A DNA stretch of 64,000 nucleotides from Desulfovibrionaceae bacterium (GCA_009783025.1 WRHY01000001.1:248001-312000), one strand, 5' to 3'. Counted from the stretch's first letter, positions 45,467-56,534 are shown. Notes: generated from the sequence alone by a model not told the origin. Made by a program: numbers and translations.

Positions 45467-46489
45467 ATGATCTTTTCACTTCTGGCGGTCATCGTTCTCG
45501 GTGGCATAGCCTGCCTGATTGCGCCAAACGCGCCGCAATTATTCGGGGTATTGCTCCCGTATGCGGCCGTTCTGGTGTTCATCGCGGGCTTTGTCTGGCG
45601 GATTATGAACTGGGCCAAATCCCCGGTGCCTTTCCGGATTCCAACCACCGGAGGGCAGCAGCGCTCCCTTGATTTCATCAAGCCCGCGCGTCTGGATTCG
45701 CCCTACACCAAAGCGGGAACTATCGGGCGCATGATTCTTGAAGTGCTCCTGTTCCGCTCCCTGTTCCGCAACACCAAGGCGGAACTCAGAAAGGACGGCC
45801 CGCGCCTCGTGTACTGGTCATCCAAGTGGCTGTGGCTCTTCGCCCTGCTGTTTCACTACAGCTTTCTGCTCATCTTTATACGCCACTTCCGCCTTTTCCT
45901 GGAGCCGGTACCCGTATGCATCGCCGCCATCGAGGCCCTTGACGGCCTGATGCAAATGGGTATTCCCCGTTTTTACATGTCAAACGCGCTGATTATGGCG
46001 GGCCTGATATTCTTGCTCTGCCGCCGTCTGTTTGACAGCAAGCTGCGCTACATCTCGCTGCCCAACGACTATTTTCCCCTGCTCATGCTGCTTACCATCG
46101 CGGGCAGCGGTATTCTGTTGCGCTACTTCGTGAAGGCCGACATCGCCACGATCAAGCAGTTCACCATGGGTCTGGTCACCCTGCACCCCAACACTCCCGA
46201 AGGACTGCCCACGCTGTTCTTCCTGCATCTCTTTTTCGTGAGCGTGCTGCTTATTTACTTCCCGTTCTCCAAGTTGATGCACATGGGCGGCGTGTTCCTG
46301 TCCCCGACCCGGAACCTGCCCAACAACTCGCGCGCTGTGCATCATGAGAATCCCTGGAATCCGCCCAAAAAGTTTCACACCTACGCGGCCTATGAGGACG
46401 ACTTCCGTGAACTCATGGAAGAGGCGGGACTGCCCGTTGAAATCACTTCCGAAGAAGCCGAAGCCCGCGCCGGCGCCGCCAAGGAGTAG
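45467..46489 (+). CDS. dsrM: Sulfite reduction-associated complex membrane protein DsrM
   Basis: DsrM is the NarI-like cytochrome b subunit of the DsrMKJOP complex, which links the membrane quinone pool to cytoplasmic sulfite reduction through DsrC. The 340-aa protein has two N-terminal hydrophobic segments, then a conserved core with helices around 125-145, 180-205 and 265-285 and histidines suited to haem b. The C-terminal tail is hydrophilic. It starts the dsr genes and is followed by dsrK after 2 bp. Confidence 0.95.
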   Translation: MIFSLLAVIVLGGIACLIAPNAPQLFGVLLPYAAVLVFIAGFVWRIMNWAKSPVPFRIPTTGGQQRSLDFIKPARLDSPYTKAGTIGRMILEVLLFRSLFRNTKAELRKDGPRLVYWSSKWLWLFALLFHYSFLLIFIRHFRLFLEPVPVCIAAIEALDGLMQMGIPRFYMSNALIMAGLIFLLCRRLFDSKLRYISLPNDYFPLLMLLTIAGSGILLRYFVKADIATIKQFTMGLVTLHPNTPEGLPTLFFLHLFFVSVLLIYFPFSKLMHMGGVFLSPTRNLPNNSRAVHHENPWNPPKKFHTYAAYEDDFRELMEEAGLPVEITSEEAEARAGAAKE

Positions 46490-46491
46490 TC

Positions 46492-48108
<1,617 letters not shown>

Positions 48109-48110
48109 GC

Positions 48111-48494
48111 ATGTTTAACGCCAAATACATCTGGCCGGGAATTGTGCTCTTTGTGGTACTTTTCACCGCGCCCTTCTGGTTGAATGTCGGATCGGACAAA
48201 TATGTCCGTCCTGAGCTTGCCTTGCCCGCTAACGGCACGGAATGCATTGAGCCGCGCGAGTTCATGGCCGCCGAGCACATGCAGATACTCGACACCTGGC
48301 GCGACATGGCCCTGCGCGAGGAAAAGCGGATCTACATTTCCACGAGCGGCAAAGAGTGGGTAATCAGCCTGCAGAATACCTGTATGAGCTGCCACGCCAA
48401 CAAGGTGGATTTTTGCGACAAGTGCCATACTTCCAACAGTGTAGACCCCTACTGCTGGGACTGCCACATAGAGCCGAGGGGGAACAGGCAATGA
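48111..48494 (+). CDS. dsrJ: Triheme cytochrome c DsrJ
   Basis: The 127-aa periplasmic cytochrome has a single N-terminal membrane helix (uncleaved anchor) and three haem motifs: CMSCH, CDKCH and CWDCH. Cys45 in NGTECIEP corresponds to the unusual cysteine haem ligand known in DsrJ. It accepts or gives electrons on the periplasmic side of the complex. Its stop overlaps dsrO by 4 bp. Confidence 0.96.
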   Translation: MFNAKYIWPGIVLFVVLFTAPFWLNVGSDKYVRPELALPANGTECIEPREFMAAEHMQILDTWRDMALREEKRIYISTSGKEWVISLQNTCMSCHANKVDFCDKCHTSNSVDPYCWDCHIEPRGNRQ

Positions 48495-49270
48495 AAAACA
48501 GACGCCAGTTTTTGAAAGTCGCCAGCCTTTCCGTGCTCGGGCTCGCAGGCGCTTTGCCGGGCATAGCCCGAGCTGCCGGGGCGGCCACAGGCCCGGCCTC
48601 GTACAGCGTCGGCAAAGCAGCCTTGAAGGCCAAGCACTGGGGCATGGTTATTGACACCCGCGCCTTTGACGCGCCGGAAAAATTCGAGGCGGTCATCCGG
48701 GCCTGCCATTCGTACCATAACGTGCCGACCATCAACACCAAGCGGGAAATCAAGTGGATCTGGACGGACAGCTACCGCGCGACCTTCACCGATCAGATGG
48801 ACAACTACCCGGCCACGGAAGTGCTGGAACGCAGATACCTGATGCTCTGCAACCACTGCGTTAACCCGGCCTGCGTGCGGGTGTGCCCGACCAAGGCCAC
48901 CTTCAAGCATAAGAGCGGCATCGTGGTTATGGATTACCACCGCTGCATCGGCTGCCGTTTCTGCATGGCCGGTTGCCCGTATGGGGCGCGCAGCTTCAAC
49001 TTTGAAGACCCGCGTAACTTCCTTGAAAGCAGGGACATTAACGTGGCCTTCCCCACTCGCATGCGCGGGGTGGTGGAAAAGTGCACCTTCTGTTCCGAGC
49101 TTCTGGCCGTAGGCAAGATGCCGTTGTGTGTGGAAGCCTCGGAAGGGGCCATTGTGTTCGGCGACCTGGAGGATCCCGGGTCGGAAGTGCGTAAGGTGCT
49201 GGCCGAAAACTTCACCATCCGCCGCAAACCCACCCTGGGTACCGAACCCAGTGTGTACTACATCATCTAG
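48491..49270 (+). CDS. dsrO: Periplasmic ferredoxin-like subunit DsrO
   Basis: The ATG at 48491 overlaps the dsrJ stop (ATGA) and gives 259 aa with a twin-arginine signal, RRQFLK, plus hydrophobic stretch. The earlier in-frame start would add dsrJ-overlapping sequence and is rejected. Several cysteine clusters follow: CNHCVNPACVRVCP, CIGCRFCMAGCP and CTFC...CVEA, as in periplasmic four-cluster-type ferredoxins of the NrfC family. It passes electrons to the membrane protein DsrP. Confidence 0.95.
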   Translation: MKNRRQFLKVASLSVLGLAGALPGIARAAGAATGPASYSVGKAALKAKHWGMVIDTRAFDAPEKFEAVIRACHSYHNVPTINTKREIKWIWTDSYRATFTDQMDNYPATEVLERRYLMLCNHCVNPACVRVCPTKATFKHKSGIVVMDYHRCIGCRFCMAGCPYGARSFNFEDPRNFLESRDINVAFPTRMRGVVEKCTFCSELLAVGKMPLCVEASEGAIVFGDLEDPGSEVRKVLAENFTIRRKPTLGTEPSVYYII

Positions 49271-49282
49271 GGGAGGGCAGCC

Positions 49283-50458
49283 ATGATAGAAAAAGTGCTG
49301 AAAGGCAGACCGTCTTTCTACATCTGGCTCGCCTGCCTGGGCGCAGTCATTACCCTTGGCGGACTGGTCTATCTGTACCAGCTTTTTGTAGGCTTGCGCA
49401 TCACGGATCTGTCCCGTGACGTGTCCTGGGGATTTTACATCGCCCAGTTCACGTACATGGTCGGGGTGGCCGCTTCCGCGGTCATGCTAGTGCTGCCCGC
49501 CTATCTCCACAATTACACCAAGTTCAAAAAGATGATCATTCTGGGCGAATTCCTGGCCATCGGGGCCTGTATCGTCTGCATGCTCTTCATCTTCGTGGAC
49601 CTGGGGCAGCCGCAGCGCGTGCTCAACGTGATTCTGCATCCCACGCCCAATTCGGTCATGTTCTGGGACATGCTGGTGCTTTCCGGCTATTTGCTCCTGA
49701 ACCTGCTTATCGGCTGGGTCACTCTTGAGGCCGAGCGCCATCAAGTGGAGCCGCCCAAATGGATCAAGACCTTTATCTACATCTCCATATTCTGGGCCTT
49801 CTCCATTCACACAGTCACCGCCTTCCTGTACGCCGGTCTCCCCGGCCGCCATTACTGGCTCACGGCCATCATGGCGGCGCGCTTCCTGGCCTCGGCCTTC
49901 TGCTCCGGTCCGGCGCTGCTGCTCCTGCTGGTCTTTATCGTGCGCCGGGTAACCGGCTTTGATCCGGGCCGGGACGCTATACGCACCCTGACCAAGATCA
50001 TTGCCTATGCCATGGGCATCAACATCTTCTTCTTTGCCCTTGAGCTTTTCACGGCCTTTTACAGCCAGATTCCCGGCCACATGCACCCCATTGTCGCCAT
50101 GTTCTCCGGACACGACGGTCATGCGCTGTGGATTAACAGTTGGATGTGGACGGCAGCCGTGCTGGCCATCCTGAGCTTCTTGCTCATGGCCTTCCCCGGC
50201 ACCAGGAATAACGAAAAGCTCCTGCCCTACACCTTGTTCATACTGGTTGTGGCAACCTGGATTGACAAGAGCCTGGGCATGCTCTGGGCGGGCTTTACCC
50301 CGAACACCTTTGACGCTATTACCCCCTACGCCCCGAGCCTGGCTGAAATCCTGGTCGGCCTCGGCGTATACGGCATAGGCGCTTTGATTGTGTCCGTACT
50401 GTGGAAGATTGCTCTGGACGTTAAGAAAGAAGCGGGAACATTCTCCGCGCCTGCTTAA
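49283..50458 (+). CDS. dsrP: Integral membrane protein DsrP (NrfD family)
   Basis: The 391-aa protein is predominantly hydrophobic, with about ten membrane segments, and belongs to the NrfD/PsrC quinone-interacting family (DVSWGFYIAQFTYMVGVAAS at the start, then LFIFVDLGQPQRV). It anchors DsrO and completes the operon. A strong terminator lies 25 bp after the stop codon, so dsrP is the last gene. Confidence 0.96.
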   Translation: MIEKVLKGRPSFYIWLACLGAVITLGGLVYLYQLFVGLRITDLSRDVSWGFYIAQFTYMVGVAASAVMLVLPAYLHNYTKFKKMIILGEFLAIGACIVCMLFIFVDLGQPQRVLNVILHPTPNSVMFWDMLVLSGYLLLNLLIGWVTLEAERHQVEPPKWIKTFIYISIFWAFSIHTVTAFLYAGLPGRHYWLTAIMAARFLASAFCSGPALLLLLVFIVRRVTGFDPGRDAIRTLTKIIAYAMGINIFFFALELFTAFYSQIPGHMHPIVAMFSGHDGHALWINSWMWTAAVLAILSFLLMAFPGTRNNEKLLPYTLFILVVATWIDKSLGMLWAGFTPNTFDAITPYAPSLAEILVGLGVYGIGALIVSVLWKIALDVKKEAGTFSAPA

Positions 50459-50482
50459 GATCCAGGTAATCCTTTTGTTTAA

Positions 50483-50531
50483 CCCGGCCCTTTTTGCTGA
50501 GGAAACATCCTCGTAGGCAAAAAGGGCCGGG
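50483..50531 (+). terminator. Strong Rho-independent terminator of the dsr operon
   Basis: CCCGGCCCTTTTTGC (50483-50497) pairs exactly with GCAAAAAGGGCCGGG (50517-50531), with an inner GAGGA/TCCTC stem in the loop region. CTCTTTGTT follows. Between here and the next gene (50767) lies a gap with no visible gene, where base composition starts to become AT-richer. Confidence 0.92.
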
Positions 50532-50766
50532 CTCTTTGTTCCCTAAAAATAGCCGTAGCGGGCTGGAAAACGCGCTCTCATTGTCTTTGTGGCGAATATG
50601 CACACTATCCAGCAAACCGGCCAATGGGCTTATTTACCACGGCCACGAAAGCAAACTCGAAATATTGGAATCAGGGAAGCCTTGGAGTTTTGACGATGAC
50701 TCCTCCCTGTTCGGGTTGGCACCCGAGGCGCATCGCATTCAACTTGCCTATCTGGAGATGGACTGT

Positions 50767-53703
50767 ATGAAGAACTGGATGAAGAATATAAAAATACAAA
50801 GCAAACTCTTTCTGTCATTTAGCATATTAGTTGTGCTTATGATTGTTTTGACTTTTGTTGCCGTTATAAAAATCAATGATATACATAAGGAATATGATGA
50901 ATTGGTGGCTTCCGCTTTAAGGCGGCAAACTTATGTAGCCGATGCGATAGGCGACTTGATGCGGATTCGTTTTATAAATATTTCTAAATTATATTTGACT
51001 GATGAAACCGCACTAACGAACGTAGTTTACGAATTTAACAGCGGCTATGACACATACACTGAATCATTTATAAAAAACATGACCGAATATCGTGATAATG
51101 TGGTTAATAATACAAGCCTCCCAAAAGCGGCTATTCAGAAGCGTTTAGACTTGGTGGATGAGTCCTTGCGCCTGTTTGTTTCTGAATACCACGATAAGGC
51201 AGGTGGCCTTGACAATGCCATTCAACATACAGACAGAGCGCGAGCGGAAGCGTTGTTATTGCAAATCATCCCCATAGGAAATTTAATTTCCGATAAATTG
51301 CAGCAGCTTAGAGGAATGGCTTTTAGTATGGCTGAAGAGAGAGCCGCTAAGGTTTCAGCCGATGTGGGCAGTATAAGAAATTCGATGCTCATCATTTCTT
51401 GTTTTTTTATCATTTTTTCGACTTTAGCGGCAATTATTGTGGTGAAAAGTATTAGAACGCCTATTTCCAGAATAAAACTGGCAATGAATGAAATTGCCGG
51501 CGGAAATTTGACGTTCCCCATCAGGAGCGAATATGGGGACGAACTGGGCGAACTGTCAAATAATATCGGGGATATGGTTGATACGATTACTGAAATGAAT
51601 AAAGCCGTCGCCACAATGGATTATATCGACACGATGGTATGCGTCACGGATTTGGGCTACAATATTATTTACATAAACCAAAACTTAAAAAATATTTTGG
51701 GCGTTGAGAAGGAATACCATGTAAATAAAAAGAAATGCTACAAGGCAATCAGAAATTTTGACCATCCGTGCTCATTTTGCCAAATGGAAAAGCTCCTTCC
51801 CAATAAGGATTCTTTCCCTACGGTGGAATATGAGAATGTGTGGGACGAATCTTTAGGCGCATGGATTGGCGGCAGGGCTTCGATTATTCGATGGATAGAC
51901 GGGCAGGAGGTGTTGATAAACGCCTTTAACGATGTTTCGGCAAAAAAGGATTATGATGAAAAACTCCAATTTGCGGTAAGGGCGGCGGAAGCGGCTTCTG
52001 TTTCAAAGAGCGCGTTTCTTGCGAATATGAGCCATGAAATAAGAACGCCCATGAACAGTATCGTAGGGTTCACCGAACTTGCGATGGATAAAAACAATCC
52101 CCCTAACACAAGCGAATACTTGATAAAAATATTTGAAAGCTCTAATTGGCTGTTGGAAATAATCAATGACATACTTGATATTTCAAAAATAGAGGCCGGC
52201 AAAATGGAGCTTGAACATATCCCCTTTGATTTGCACGAATTGTTTATGAACTGCCAGTTCAGTACTCAGCCAATCGCGCTGGAAAAGGGCCTTTCCCTGT
52301 ATTTCTACGCCGAACCGTCTATTGGAAAAAAGCTGTTGGGCGACCCGACGCGGCTTCGTCAGGTGCTTACAAACCTTCTGACCAATTCCATTAAATTCAC
52401 GAATGTGGGTACAATCAAACTTTCAGCATCCGTAATAGATTCCGCGGACGACCATTGTACGCTTCATTTTGATATTAGAGACAGCGGCATAGGAATGACG
52501 CAGGAGCAAATAGATAGAGTGGCGGAACCTTTTGTGCAAGCGGATATCAGCACGACGCGAAAATATGGCGGCACAGGTCTTGGCCTTTCTATAACCAAAA
52601 GCATCATCGAATTGATGGGAGGCAGACTTTTAATCGAAAGCATGATTGGCGTCGGAAGCAAGTTCAGTTTTGAGATTACTTTCAGCACGATAGATGACGC
52701 CGATGATATACCGCATCATAAATCGGTCATATATGAACTTGAAAAACCCAATTTCGAGGGAGAGATTCTGTTTTGCGAAGATAATGAAATGAATCAGAGT
52801 GTTCTGCGCGACCACCTTGAAAGGGTAGGAATAAAAACGGTTATAGCGGCCGACGGCAAACAAGGCGTGGATTTAGTCCGAAACCGCGTGCAAAACGGTG
52901 AAAAACCTTTTGATTTAATATTTATGGATATTCATATGCCCGTTATGGACGGGTTTGAAGCCGCGTTTAAAATTGCCGAAATGGAAACAGGAACGCCTAT
53001 TGTGGCTATGACCGCAAATATCATGGCGACAGACAAAGAATTATATAAAAAGAGCGGCATGCAGGAATATGTGGGAAAACCGTTTACTTCTCAAGAATTA
53101 TGGCGGTGTTTGCTGAATTATTTAAAGCCTGTGAATTGGGAAACGATCAATGAAAACCAAATTCTTGACAACGACAAAAGTTTGCTTGGACAGATGCAAA
53201 AGGATTTTGTCACCTACAATCAGGACACATACGCGAATATCAAAAACGCTGTTGATACGGGAAATATAAAGCAGGCGTTCAGAATGGCGCATACATTAAA
53301 AAGCAACGCGGGACAGATTCATAAACCAAAGCTGCATGAAATCGCAAAGAATATCGAGCATATTATGATGGACGGCAAGAGCCTGCCCTCAGATGACCAT
53401 ATGCGTTTGTTGGAAGCCGAACTGAAAGCCGTTCTGTTAGAACTTTTGCCCCTGCTTGATGAAACGGAAATCACGTCCGCGATTGAAACAGGTAACAGTA
53501 AAAAAATATGCGCGTTAATTGAAAAACTCGAACCGCTGCTTATAGGAAGAAAGCCGCAATGCTTGGATTATGTTGACGAAATCTGTTCAACGATACCGGG
53601 CGCGGAAGAACTTGTTTATCAGATGGAAAATTTTGATTTTAAGTTAGCGCATATAACGCTCATTAAAATCAGGAATATTTGGGGGGAGGGTAAAAATGGC
53701 TGA
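50767..53703 (+). CDS. Hybrid sensor histidine kinase (HAMP-PAS-HisKA-HATPase-REC-Hpt), AT-rich
   Basis: From ATG 50767 the product is 978 aa; a longer frame reaches back to 50494 but runs through the terminator and is unlikely. Membrane helices lie at about 13-35 and 205-228, enclosing a sensor region. Then come HAMP, a PAS domain with a CxxC pair (HPCSFC), HisKA MSHEIRTPMNSIVG (about 421), HATPase DSGIGM and GGTGLGLS, a receiver FMDIHMPVMDG (about 718) and an Hpt AHTLKSNAG (about 838). Codon use favours A/T at the third position, unlike the neighbouring dsr genes, suggesting transfer. It overlaps the next gene by 8 bp. The stimulus is unknown. Confidence 0.92.
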   Translation: MKNWMKNIKIQSKLFLSFSILVVLMIVLTFVAVIKINDIHKEYDELVASALRRQTYVADAIGDLMRIRFINISKLYLTDETALTNVVYEFNSGYDTYTESFIKNMTEYRDNVVNNTSLPKAAIQKRLDLVDESLRLFVSEYHDKAGGLDNAIQHTDRARAEALLLQIIPIGNLISDKLQQLRGMAFSMAEERAAKVSADVGSIRNSMLIISCFFIIFSTLAAIIVVKSIRTPISRIKLAMNEIAGGNLTFPIRSEYGDELGELSNNIGDMVDTITEMNKAVATMDYIDTMVCVTDLGYNIIYINQNLKNILGVEKEYHVNKKKCYKAIRNFDHPCSFCQMEKLLPNKDSFPTVEYENVWDESLGAWIGGRASIIRWIDGQEVLINAFNDVSAKKDYDEKLQFAVRAAEAASVSKSAFLANMSHEIRTPMNSIVGFTELAMDKNNPPNTSEYLIKIFESSNWLLEIINDILDISKIEAGKMELEHIPFDLHELFMNCQFSTQPIALEKGLSLYFYAEPSIGKKLLGDPTRLRQVLTNLLTNSIKFTNVGTIKLSASVIDSADDHCTLHFDIRDSGIGMTQEQIDRVAEPFVQADISTTRKYGGTGLGLSITKSIIELMGGRLLIESMIGVGSKFSFEITFSTIDDADDIPHHKSVIYELEKPNFEGEILFCEDNEMNQSVLRDHLERVGIKTVIAADGKQGVDLVRNRVQNGEKPFDLIFMDIHMPVMDGFEAAFKIAEMETGTPIVAMTANIMATDKELYKKSGMQEYVGKPFTSQELWRCLLNYLKPVNWETINENQILDNDKSLLGQMQKDFVTYNQDTYANIKNAVDTGNIKQAFRMAHTLKSNAGQIHKPKLHEIAKNIEHIMMDGKSLPSDDHMRLLEAELKAVLLELLPLLDETEITSAIETGNSKKICALIEKLEPLLIGRKPQCLDYVDEICSTIPGAEELVYQMENFDFKLAHITLIKIRNIWGEGKNG

Positions 53704-54598
53704 AAATGAAAAAAATAGCATTTTAATTATAGACGATGACAGAGCAAGCCTCAAGGCGCTTACGCTTATGTTAAGCCCGGATTATGAAATTTATACGGCA
53801 AAAGACGGATTGGACGCGATTGAAACAGCGGTTAAATTTTTACCGGACCTTATTTTGCTCGATATTGTAATGCCTGATATGAACGGCTACGAAGTAATTG
53901 CGGAATTGAAAAAACATGAAAAAGTAAAAGACATCCCTGTTATTTTCATTACTGCTCTCGGTAATGCTGAAGATGAGGAAAAAGGGTTGGCGATGAATGC
54001 GGTGGATTATATAAGTAAACCCTTTAGCTCGAAAATCGTTAAATTAAGAGTGTCAAATCAGATTAAGATGCTGAATCAGCTTCAAACGATTGAGCGGTTG
54101 AGTGTAACCGACCAAGTGACAGGCATAGCGAACAGAAGGTGCTTTGATAACTTTTTAAAGACAGAATGGAATAGGGCGATAAGAGAGCAACTGCCAATAA
54201 GCCTGTTGATCATTGATATAGACCACTTTAAACGCTACAACGATACATACGGCCATCAGCAGGGCGACGTGGCTCTTCAGGCAGTCGCAAAAGCCATTGC
54301 AGAAAATAACAAACGCGCGGGGGATTTAACGGCGCGGCTAGGCGGCGAAGAATTTGCCGTAGTATTGCCGAATGCCAAGTTAGAAGGGGGCTTAGGGGTG
54401 GCAGAGCAGATTCGTTCAGGCGTTGAAAATCTTGTTATTCCTTGCGCTGACGGTTCTATTACTAAAATTACCGTTAGCATTGGCGTAAGTTCACTACTGC
54501 CGACACAAGGCAGTTCGATGGATGCTTTTATCTCTCAAACAGACAATATGCTTTATACTGCAAAAGAAACGGGCAGAAATAGGGTGTGCGCCATTTAA
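53696..54598 (+). CDS. Response regulator with diguanylate cyclase output (REC-GGDEF), AT-rich
   Basis: The 300-aa protein has an N-terminal receiver (IIDDDRASL, phospho-site LLDIVMPDMNG, KPFSS) and a C-terminal GGDEF domain with the active-site GGEEF (about 215), DIDHFKRYNDTYGH and RLGGEEFAV. GGEEF is an active variant, so it should make c-di-GMP when phosphorylated. It is the likely partner of the upstream kinase (8-bp overlap) and shares its AT-rich composition. A PilZ protein, a typical c-di-GMP receptor, lies 0.5 kb downstream in the opposite direction. A weak hairpin (54626-54644) follows the stop. Confidence 0.94.
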   Translation: MAENEKNSILIIDDDRASLKALTLMLSPDYEIYTAKDGLDAIETAVKFLPDLILLDIVMPDMNGYEVIAELKKHEKVKDIPVIFITALGNAEDEEKGLAMNAVDYISKPFSSKIVKLRVSNQIKMLNQLQTIERLSVTDQVTGIANRRCFDNFLKTEWNRAIREQLPISLLIIDIDHFKRYNDTYGHQQGDVALQAVAKAIAENNKRAGDLTARLGGEEFAVVLPNAKLEGGLGVAEQIRSGVENLVIPCADGSITKITVSIGVSSLLPTQGSSMDAFISQTDNMLYTAKETGRNRVCAI

Positions 54599-54758
54599 TA
54601 AGAACTTCATTACAGGGTAACGTTGGAAAATAAGCCTTATTTTCACAGCTTGTTTTTATATAGCTTGGGAAGTCAGCAGCCTTGCGCTGCCGGGGCTTAC
54701 AAATACGCCCAGGCAGTATACAAACGTGCCCGCATAAAAATATGGTAAGGAGTCAATC

Positions 54759-54860
54759 ATGGCACATAAAAAGATCGAACGTCAGAAAGAACTGCAACGC
54801 AAGCGCCGTGAAGAGCGCCTGAAGCAGCGTATCCGCGAAGCCAAGGCTGCCAAAGCTTAG
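54759..54860 (+). CDS. Small basic charged peptide, 33 aa (copy 1)
   Basis: A 33-aa protein, MAHKKIERQKELQRKRREER..., ends in REAKAAKA. It has a perfect TAAGGAG ribosome-binding site. More than half its residues are charged, with a long Arg/Lys/Glu helix and no signal or cysteines. It is near-identical to the copy at 59236, which inserts two residues (KR) in the Arg-rich stretch. Because two copies keep the frame, start and binding site, I regard it as real. Its function is unknown; nucleic-acid or ribosome contact is a guess. Confidence 0.72.
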   Translation: MAHKKIERQKELQRKRREERLKQRIREAKAAKA

Positions 54861-54879
54861 AGCGTGACGACACGCTCTA
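54858..54879 (+). terminator. Hairpin overlapping the stop codon of the small gene (copy 1)
   Basis: TAGAGCGTG-ACGA-CACGCTCTA is a perfect 9-bp stem whose first three bases are the stop codon. No T-run follows, so it may end or protect the transcript. The second copy of the gene lacks it. Confidence 0.5.
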
Positions 54880-55070
54880 GGGGCTACTGCCTTCAAAGAG
54901 CTTCGTTATCCCAGACCGAAGCGCCGTCCGGTTGAGCTGCCAGTTATGGCCGAGATTCCTGCCATAGCGGCCCTCGTTGTTGGCCTGATGCCGCTATTTT
55001 TGGAATGCTTCCATAATCGCATGGAAAAGTGATTCGAGGTCTGTTGCTTGGCATTCTCTTAGCTTGGTTT

Positions 55071-56015
55071 TTATATGCTAAACTTGGCTGGGCATTGTAC
55101 GGAACAGGTTTTTTTCTTTAAAGCGCGCTGCGCAAGCTGCTGTTTCAACACCCAGTTGGCCAAAGAAGTAATGCCTTCCTGCTTATCCACCAGGCGCCAG
55201 TCCTGCATTTGTTCATCTGGACCGGGCAGGGCCCAAGCGTTGAAGCGCAACCCCAGACCGGTGCAGGACGCGTTCCTTTCCGCACTGCGGTTTGCCACCT
55301 CACAATCCAGCCAAAACGCCGAAGGGTGCGCACCTTTCAACGGGTGGAGCGCTAGAAAACAAAGTACGCGGTCTTTGACCTGCGCGGAAGAAATCAGGGA
55401 GTTTTCCTCGTGAGAGATGAGCAGGCCCAATCCGCCCGCAGAAATATTCACAAGGGAAGAAATAGGCATGCTCCGGGCATGGATGGATTCCGACCACTCG
55501 GAGGGGGCAAGTTCAGCCGGGGTGGTCGGCGGTGAATTCTCATCCTTAAGCATCCATATCCGCAAGGCATACACATGCTCTGGAAAGGGAGAAACACGGA
55601 AAAAATTCCGCCTCTCGCCGTTATCCAAGGTCTCAGGAATGTTCAAAATCAATTCGAAAGTGCCGTTTTTGCGCCGCATGCCGCATATACGAGTCCTGAA
55701 CTGGTAGTGGGAGGCGCGGGAGGTGTCGGCATTCGCAATAGAGAAGTGCACCGATACTTCCGAACCGGTCATTTCTGTTGGAAATTCACTTTGACTGACT
55801 TGGCCGATATTAACGCCCATGGAGTTCGAATCGATGTACATGCATGGCCCGGAGTACCGCCCTGTATGGCTGTCTCCGGTAAAACGCACAGCCATATTGC
55901 AACGCATACTTTCCGCCTGGCCAAGTATTTTCCGCACGGCATTGCGTTTTGCGGCATCCAGCCGACAAGAGTTCCTGAATCGCTTCCGCAAAACCTTAGA
56001 TATAAGTGAGCGCAT
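55071..56015 (-). CDS. PilZ domain protein
   Basis: The start at ATG 56015 is supported by GGAG seven bases upstream; longer in-frame starts exist. The 314-aa product has the PilZ c-di-GMP-binding motifs ERRNFFRVSP (RxxxR) at about 160 and VNISAGGLGL (NxSxxG) near 210. The N-terminal part resembles YcgR-like domains. It would be an effector of c-di-GMP, perhaps in motility or secretion. The REC-GGDEF gene 0.5 kb away could supply the messenger. It lies inside the DNA bracketed by the two copies of the small gene. Confidence 0.87.
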   Translation of the reverse strand: MRSLISKVLRKRFRNSCRLDAAKRNAVRKILGQAESMRCNMAVRFTGDSHTGRYSGPCMYIDSNSMGVNIGQVSQSEFPTEMTGSEVSVHFSIANADTSRASHYQFRTRICGMRRKNGTFELILNIPETLDNGERRNFFRVSPFPEHVYALRIWMLKDENSPPTTPAELAPSEWSESIHARSMPISSLVNISAGGLGLLISHEENSLISSAQVKDRVLCFLALHPLKGAHPSAFWLDCEVANRSAERNASCTGLGLRFNAWALPGPDEQMQDWRLVDKQEGITSLANWVLKQQLAQRALKKKTCSVQCPAKFSI

Positions 56016-56534
56016 AGACTTCTCCTGAATCATCCTTATGTTACTATGTGGGCGGACACTGACGGCGGACCTTTTTATCCTCGCCCGCAGCAGAGCAACA
56101 CCCACGCCATAACATATAATTTAATAAAAACGCTATATTATGAACAATCGCCATCGTGAACAACGCTTGTCGCCAATCAGAATCGGCAGCCAGGCATATT
56201 TCCGGAGTCAGTTCCTGTTTGTTGCGGGAAACCTTGGGGCCGGTCTGGAAGGGGCCAGGGTACGAGAAAGTTCCTCCCGGCTGTCCTGAGCCGGCTTTTT
56301 CCGGCTGATGCATGTCAAAGAGTAACGCCTTTAGCGTCCGCGCGGGAGCAGATGGATTGCACGGCGCTGTGGGACATGTTATTCTCCTCCAGCCCGTTCC
56401 AGAGGGCCGCCCGGCAGCATGATGAACCGCCCGGAATTATTGTGGCAAGCTGGTATGCTTTCCGACTTATAGTGAATGGAACATTAAAAAAATGATGCGT
56501 GACAATAGAGTGACAGCAAGCATTATAGAAGGGA
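56016..56534. other. Intergenic region between the PilZ gene and the two-component system
   Basis: About 520 bp without a convincing gene. Short open frames on the minus strand show no family similarity by eye. The part near 56460-56530 is AT-rich with several A-tracts and precedes the kinase gene, so it should hold its promoter, but no clear -35/-10 pair can be assigned. Confidence 0.5.

Larger units (their letters stand above)
54681..54929 (+). repeat. Duplicated unit, copy 1 (5' region plus small gene)
   Basis: This stretch is nearly identical to 59158-59389, from CTTGCGCTGCCGGGG through the small gene to a CTTCAAAGAGCT...ATCCCAG...GCGCCG tail. The copies differ by substitutions, by a 6-bp difference inside the gene, and by an extra hairpin present only here. 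The two copies are in the same direction and bracket a PilZ gene and a two-component system. Confidence 0.85.

Noticed and set aside
50494..50766. 91-residue N-terminal extension of the hybrid kinase
   Set aside because: It would begin inside the dsr terminator hairpin; the extension lacks any membrane or domain feature and the ATG at 50767 leads straight into a typical kinase N-terminus.
56044..56313. 89-aa minus-strand frame upstream of the PilZ gene
   Set aside because: There is no ribosome-binding site and no family similarity; it overlaps the PilZ upstream region only.
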